Below are positions 59,329 through 64,000 of a stretch of 64,000 nt of DNA, in pieces (the first letter of the stretch is position 1; each line of letters opens with the position of its first letter). The notes under the pieces were generated by a model. The model was not told where the DNA came from. It worked only from the letters and a program-made list of their open reading frames with translations, and ran no database searches. The position numbers and the translations under genes were made by a program. Source of the stretch: Limnomonas spitsbergensis (lineage: Eukaryota; Chlorophyta; Chlorophyceae; Chlamydomonadales); the NCBI GenBank assembly GCA_037349105.1, contig JAYJMM010000034.1, positions 3,038,001 to 3,102,000 on the forward strand, given 5' to 3'.

Positions 59329-60477
59329 TCATGCCGGCATGTGCCGCATAGCACAGCGCAGCTCGCGGCAAACCGCATCATGCCCCTGCATAGCCGCCTC
59401 TGTAAGCGCTAACTTGCAGCCCGCCGCCGACATGGGTTGCTGATCCACGCCGGATGTCAGCATCGCGCTGCACACGTCAACATGACCGTGCTTTGCTGCC
59501 ATCTGCAGCGCACATTCGCAGCATGCAGCCGACAGGGGCTGCTGCTGCTGCGCGCCGGGCGTCAGCAGCAGCAGCAGCAGCACGTGGCACACCTCCGCGT
59601 GCCCTCGATTTGCTGCAAATAGTAGTGACTTTTCGCGGGCAGCAGGCGGCAGGGGCGGCTGCTGGATTGTCAGGATCAAGAGGCAGACCTCCGCATGCCC
59701 GGCATATGCGGCAATACGCAACGCATTTTCGCAGACATCATCCGACATAGGCTGCTCCCCCGCCCTGGCCGTCAGCAGCACGCTGCAGACCTCCGCATGC
59801 CCTCGAATTGCTGCAAGTTCGAGTGCTTGTTCTCGGGCAGCAGGCGACAGGGGCGGCCGCTGGGTTGTCAATATCACACGGCAGACCTCCGCATGGCCGG
59901 CCATTGCCGTAATACACAAGGCACCGTCGCAGACATCATCCGGCATGGGCTGCTGCCCACCCGCACTGGGCGTCAGCAGCACGCTGCAGACCTCCACATG
60001 CCCCGCCGATGCCGCCAAAGACAGCGCATTTTTGCGACCAGCCGCCGATAGGGGCTGCTGCTGCTGCTCTCCCGCGCCGGTTGTGAGGAGCACGCGGCAC
60101 ACGTCCGCATGCCCTTCTTTTGCTGCCGCACACATCACACCATCGCGGTCCGCAGCCGACAGTAGCGCGCCGGTTGTCAGGAGCACCTCGCACACGGCCC
60201 CACGCCCCGCCATGGCGTTGAGCAGCAGCGCCGTCTGTGGGCCGTGTAAGGCAGCACACGTCGCCGCATGATACCTGACTCGCTCCCTCGGAAGCCATGC
60301 ACGGATGCATGTGGCCCTGTTGACGGCCACGGCTGCGAGCATGGGGTCGGCGGCTAGTATGATCCGTGTCATGATCTCCGCTGAGAGCGGATCGAGGGGC
60401 GTTCTGAGCCAGTCTCGCATGGCATGTCGCTCCGATCGAGTTATTCCATCGGACGCGATTGGCCGTCCAGATTCCAT
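59329..60477 (-). CDS. Intronless ankyrin-repeat protein, 382 aa
   Basis: The frame is uninterrupted from MESGRPIASDGITRSERHAM. After a unique N-terminus of about 90 residues (with TPLDPLSAEIMTRIILAADP, reminiscent of short leader regions of ankyrin proteins) come about seven or eight ankyrin-type repeats of 33-40 residues. They show the signature AA..GHAEVC.VLLT (for example LAASAGHVEVCSVLL, AAYAGHAEVCLLILT, AAKHGHVDVCSAMLT). Glutamine runs come from CTG/CAG triplets in loops between repeats. The function is presumably protein binding; no enzymatic domain is fused. It is the only intronless, apparently intact host-like gene here. It sits directly upstream of a LINE remnant on the same strand, so it may be a retrocopy or a member of a mobile ankyrin family (inference). 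Confidence 0.85.
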   Translation of the reverse strand: MESGRPIASDGITRSERHAMRDWLRTPLDPLSAEIMTRIILAADPMLAAVAVNRATCIRAWLPRERVRYHAATCAALHGPQTALLLNAMAGRGAVCEVLLTTGALLSAADRDGVMCAAAKEGHADVCRVLLTTGAGEQQQQPLSAAGRKNALSLAASAGHVEVCSVLLTPSAGGQQPMPDDVCDGALCITAMAGHAEVCRVILTTQRPPLSPAAREQALELAAIRGHAEVCSVLLTARAGEQPMSDDVCENALRIAAYAGHAEVCLLILTIQQPPLPPAAREKSLLFAANRGHAEVCHVLLLLLLTPGAQQQQPLSAACCECALQMAAKHGHVDVCSAMLTSGVDQQPMSAAGCKLALTEAAMQGHDAVCRELRCAMRHMPA

Positions 60478-61639
60478 AAGGTCCGGCCGAACAGGAAGGC
60501 TCTACTCGATCTAATGTTTTTTGTTAGGACGTTTAAACTTTGATGATCAGCAGGATTGCATGATACTGGTATTGTGAGATGTGTGTAGACTGCCCGATTG
60601 GATTACTATCTTAATGTACCGTTAATGTCCCCTGTAATCCTGTTATTGCCTATATCCTGTTATTGCCTATATCCTGTTATTGCCATATAATCACAACGTG
60701 TAGTGAGTGGTATAGACCCCGGTTCTATTACGGCTAATGCTTAGGGGTGAATACCTTTGTTTTGTGGTGTCTGACTTTGTATGAACGGAGAAAGTCTGGC
60801 GATGCAGATGTTGGCTTCATTCATTCAGATTACAAATATAATCCAACCACCGAAGGCACTGCCAAGGTTCAATGATTATCGTGTCACAATGGCAAGAAGG
60901 GCAACCAACAACTAACGACTATCATAGACCTCTAGAACTATAGCCACGGTTCCTAACAGCTTTGTTCTTATCAGGCGTTTGCTTCAACTGTGAAATCAAG
61001 GAAATTAATTGGCAGCTAAATAAAAAATATTTATTAACACATACCGTAATTGACGAAGTGCATTTATTGAACGAGCTGGTAATTCACATGTAAATTGGCA
61101 GGTAAATTAAGGGGCAGGGTAAATTGGCCGGTAAATTAAGGGGCACGTTAAATTAACAGGTAAGTTAAGGGGCAGGATCAATTAAAAGGTACATTAGCAG
61201 GTAAATTAAGAGGGAGCAATTTGACAGGTAGATTAGCAGGTAAATTGGCACTAAATTGGCAGGGCAGGAAAGGAAAAGAAGGGACAGGTAAATTACCATT
61301 AATTACAATATTGTGGAGCCCTCGCGGCCAGAGGCCATGATTGACTCACTACAGCATGACGCATCATAACATTACCCCCCCTGTCCGTATCAGGAAAGCA
61401 ACGCCTGCCTACGTGTACCCTGCACAGCACCCGCCCGGAAATGCAACCCCTCGCCCCCACCCCCATGCATGAACTTCATGGCCCTGAGGTGCACAATTGC
61501 ATGAGCCGCATGAAGACCATTGATGGACGGGGTAGTGGCTGGGGACGGACAGAGGTAGGTGATCATGCTGAATCAGTGAATCAGTGAATCAGTGAATTAT
61601 CAGGTGATCATGCTGAATCAGTGAATCAGTGAATCAGTG
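60478..61639. other. AT-rich intergenic region with short repeats
   Basis: TATCCTGTTATTGCCTA is repeated three times at about 60640-60690. GGTAAATTAAGGGGCAGG-like units run through about 61080-61290. GTGAATCAGTGAATCAGTG appears in two blocks at 61560-61640. No gene is seen. Confidence 0.6.
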
Positions 61640-63130
61640 GTGGTAAACTGGGAGATAGTTTCTCCTCCTTTATGGGTGTTAAACAAGGAGACCCGCTGTC
61701 CCCTCTATTGTTTGGCTTGTTTATCGACCGTTTCGAGAAGTTTGTCGCAAGGGAGTGCCCTGATATTGGCGCCCGTCTTTCACATGCTTTGGTCAGAGTT
61801 TTACTTTATGTTGATGATCTGGTGTTATTCGCTGAATCGCCGGATGATCTGCAAAAACTTCTTGATGCTCTCCATGTTTTTTGTCGCCACAATGTGACAG
61901 TCAATATAAATGATCTGAAGCAGTTGTTTTAACCAGAAATATTGCCGTCATTTGGCATCTTTGTCTGATGACGGAAGCGTTCTTGATATTAAGCCCTTTA
62001 TCATCTACTTGGGTATGTTATTTGATGAGGCAGAGGGTATGAAGGGAGCAGGTAGACGTTGTGTCAACAAGGGGAGGGCAGCTTTGTATGCCATGGTCCG
62101 GAGATGTCATGAGCTTGACATACACAATGTTCACATTAAATGTCATATTTTTTACTCTTTGGTGAAGCCTATTCTGTTTTCTGGGTGTGAAATTTGGGGA
62201 CCAGGTCTCCTTGCGAAAGGAGTCGACTTGACAGATACTGGTTTCTCTAGAGATTTGGAGGTAATTCACAAGGGTTTCCTTAGGCAGTGTCTGGGTCTTC
62301 TCAAGTCTGTGGCCGAGTATGTTCTCATGAGTGAACTGCACCGTGAACCCCTTATCTTAAGTCTTTTTCAGCAGACCCTGAGTTTTTGGAATAGAATTAA
62401 TCTGAGGCCTGACAATGACCTTGTGAAAATGGCTATGCAGGAAAATTGTGATTTGGCGAAGGCTGGCACTTCACTTTGTTGGGCTGGTTTTCTGTCTACG
62501 ATATTGATGACTCTGGGTATTGATTTATTGACTGCTTCAGCCAATACCTCTTTGGATATTTAGGTCATTGTGAATTCAGCTAGGGATCAGTGGCTTTCCA
62601 AAATTTCCAGGGACTTTCCACGTACGGCCCTGTCAGTACATACGTGCTACTCCTGACTCAGAACGCTCGGGGTTCAAATTGTTTACGTTCTCTAAGTGGT
62701 TCCAAATTGAGCGTGATGTGAAGGAGACTTTCTGGTACAATTTGAGTAAGCCTAATATTATTTTCGCTGTAGCCCGGTATCGGATGGGGTCGCATTGGCT
62801 GAATGTTGAGACGGGGCGCTTTGAGAAACCCTGTGTGCCTCGTAGCGAGAGGATTTGTAGATGTTGCAATCTTAAATGTCGGGAGGATGAGCTTCACATG
62901 ATTTACTGCCCGTTCTATACAGACCTTCGTTTTCAGTTTAACCTTACTTTCCATAATTTCCTAGAGGACGAGGATGAGGCCATAAACGGTACGCAAATGG
63001 AGTGTGGGGCAAACTAAATCCAGCGGATTCTGCATATGTGTTCTGGAAGGGATTTGGTAGTTTTATCTTTCAGTGTATGATGAAAAGAGAGAATCATCTC
63101 AAAACTTTGCCAAAATTCCTGTCTCCCCCC
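61640..63130 (+). pseudogene. Broken LINE reverse transcriptase, 5'-truncated
   Basis: RT motifs are clear: GVKQGDPLSPLLFGLFIDRF and VLLYVDDLVLFAESPDDL (YVDD box) at 61672-61890. The frame shifts near 61930, continues through LVKPILFSGCEIWGPG at 61952-62563, breaks again with a stop, and resumes at 62679-63017 with GSHWLNVETGRFEKPCVPRS and a terminal Cys/His knuckle (CRCCNLKCREDELHMIYCPF). The order matches the C-terminal two-thirds of a LINE ORF2. The endonuclease and start of the RT are missing. It differs in sequence from the 12-kb and 58-kb family, so it is a second LINE lineage. Confidence 0.9.
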
Positions 63131-64000
63131 TAACTCTCTAGGCCGTGCTCAATCGAACTATTTTGCACCCACGTCATGTTTTACGGCTGGGGCTTATGTT
63201 CTGCACTATGGGGTTCATTCCCACGCCACAGTCGTGGTTGTGTGCTAGTTGCTTGCCCAGGGGGTCACTGGTTTTCGCTTTCTGTCCTTGTGTATCAAGT
63301 GCCTGTACCGGTTTACGGGCACATATCCCATGCATCAAGTGTGATGCTCTGTTGGACTGTAAAAACTTAACAAAAAACTTCACACCTCTGGGCCATGCTG
63401 AAATGAACCTCGGCCACGTCGGCAAACAAAAAGACAGCTAGGAATGTTAAGGGAGCAGGCACAAGAGGATAGAAAGGATAGAAAGTTCACCCACCAAACA
63501 AAAAACACAAAGGTCGGGCAAACCATATCCCCTACCTCTGAAGAGACTAGCCTTCAAAAAGCTCAACTGAAAGAACATAATCCAGGGCCTCCCACCCCTG
63601 CCTGTGGGCTCTCCGACGTCCTGTCTGGTTGGTAGGAAAAGGAAAGGAAGCAAAGGCTAGAAGAAAGACAGAGAGGCGCACGATGGGCGAAGAAAAACAC
63701 TCGAGGAGCTCCAGGAAACGGAAAGGCAGGCCGAAGGATCCCTGCCTCTGCCTTTATTTTTGTGTGACTCAACTACATGTCAGCTCCGCTTCAGCTGCTG
63801 GCCAGAGGTCCCATTTGTGTCCAGCCTTGCTACTTTGGCCACCAGATATAGGCCGGTCCAGGTTTGGTCTTAAATAGGCGTTGCACTCCAAGTTGGACTT
63901 GTTGCCGAAGAAGAAACACTGGCTGTCAACCCCCCTGTTCCCAATGAGAAGTTCCCAGAGCGGTCCCAGACCACCACAGTCCTAAAGAGGAATATTTCAA
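63131..64000. other. Repeat-rich right end of the window
   Basis: A solo LINE 3' end in minus orientation lies at about 63290-63430. A SINE-like copy in minus orientation lies at about 63745-63875. No gene is supported; a gene may begin beyond the window. Confidence 0.5.
63745..63875 (-). repeat. SINE-like dispersed repeat copy
   Basis: On the minus strand it reads AAGACCAAACCTGGACCGGC, CTATATCTGGTGGCCAAAGT, AGCTGACATGTAGTTGAGTC and ends ACAAAAATAAAGGCAGAGGC, the same block order as the 52.1-kb copy. Confidence 0.7.

Overview
The window looks like nuclear DNA of a green alga, probably a repeat-rich prasinophyte such as the Pyramimonas/Cymbomonas group. That placement is inference. The grounds are spliced genes with GT-AG introns, two chloroplast-type proteins (a tail-anchored rubredoxin and a ferredoxin-type J protein), plant-type telomere-like TTTAGGG/CCCTAAA tracts, and a PAT-like tyrosine-recombinase retroelement of the kind known from Chlamydomonas and Volvox. 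I see no rRNA, tRNA, CRISPR or bacterial-type operon.

Layout: 0.5-8.9 kb (+) holds a complete 11-exon gene for the 26S proteasome lid subunit Rpn5. 9.9-11.5 kb (+) holds a 3-exon CPYC glutaredoxin. 12.2-13.5 kb (-) is the 3' end of a LINE-like element. 16.6-22.8 kb (+) holds a 6-exon cytochrome b561. 23.0-24.0 kb has two minisatellites. 25.1-34.1 kb is one young 8,964-bp retroelement with split direct repeats and a single 1,886-aa Gag-like ORF (-). 35.3-37.0 kb (-) is a 5-exon rubredoxin with a C-terminal membrane anchor. 38.8-42.3 kb (-) is a 6-exon gene for a 190-aa protein I do not recognise. 43.7-44.7 kb (+) holds the 3' exons of another unrecognised gene. 47.0-56.2 kb (+) is a 7-exon gene for a chloroplast-type J-domain plus ferredoxin-domain protein, with a Helitron fragment in an intron. 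58.2-59.3 kb (-) is a second LINE 3' end. 59.3-60.5 kb (-) is an intronless ankyrin-repeat gene. 61.6-63.1 kb (+) is a broken LINE reverse transcriptase. Exon coordinates were worked out by hand: splice phases agree across every proposed junction, and family conservation supports five of the genes.

The most striking feature is how the introns are built. In at least five genes on both strands, introns (and two 3' flanks) consist largely of decaying tandem copies of the neighbouring exon edge. Each copy carries a few tens of bases of exon, the splice site itself, and a little intron, often with a telomere-like tract. Donor-side copies are commonest; acceptor-side copies also occur. The introns therefore contain series of decoy splice sites and partial exon copies. 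This suggests intron growth, and possibly intron birth, by tandem duplication across splice junctions.

Two short dispersed repeat families tie the rest together: the 3' end of the LINE-like element (many solo copies) and a SINE-like family of about 150 bp. The host genes are unrelated housekeeping and redox functions; nothing indicates a gene cluster acting in one pathway.
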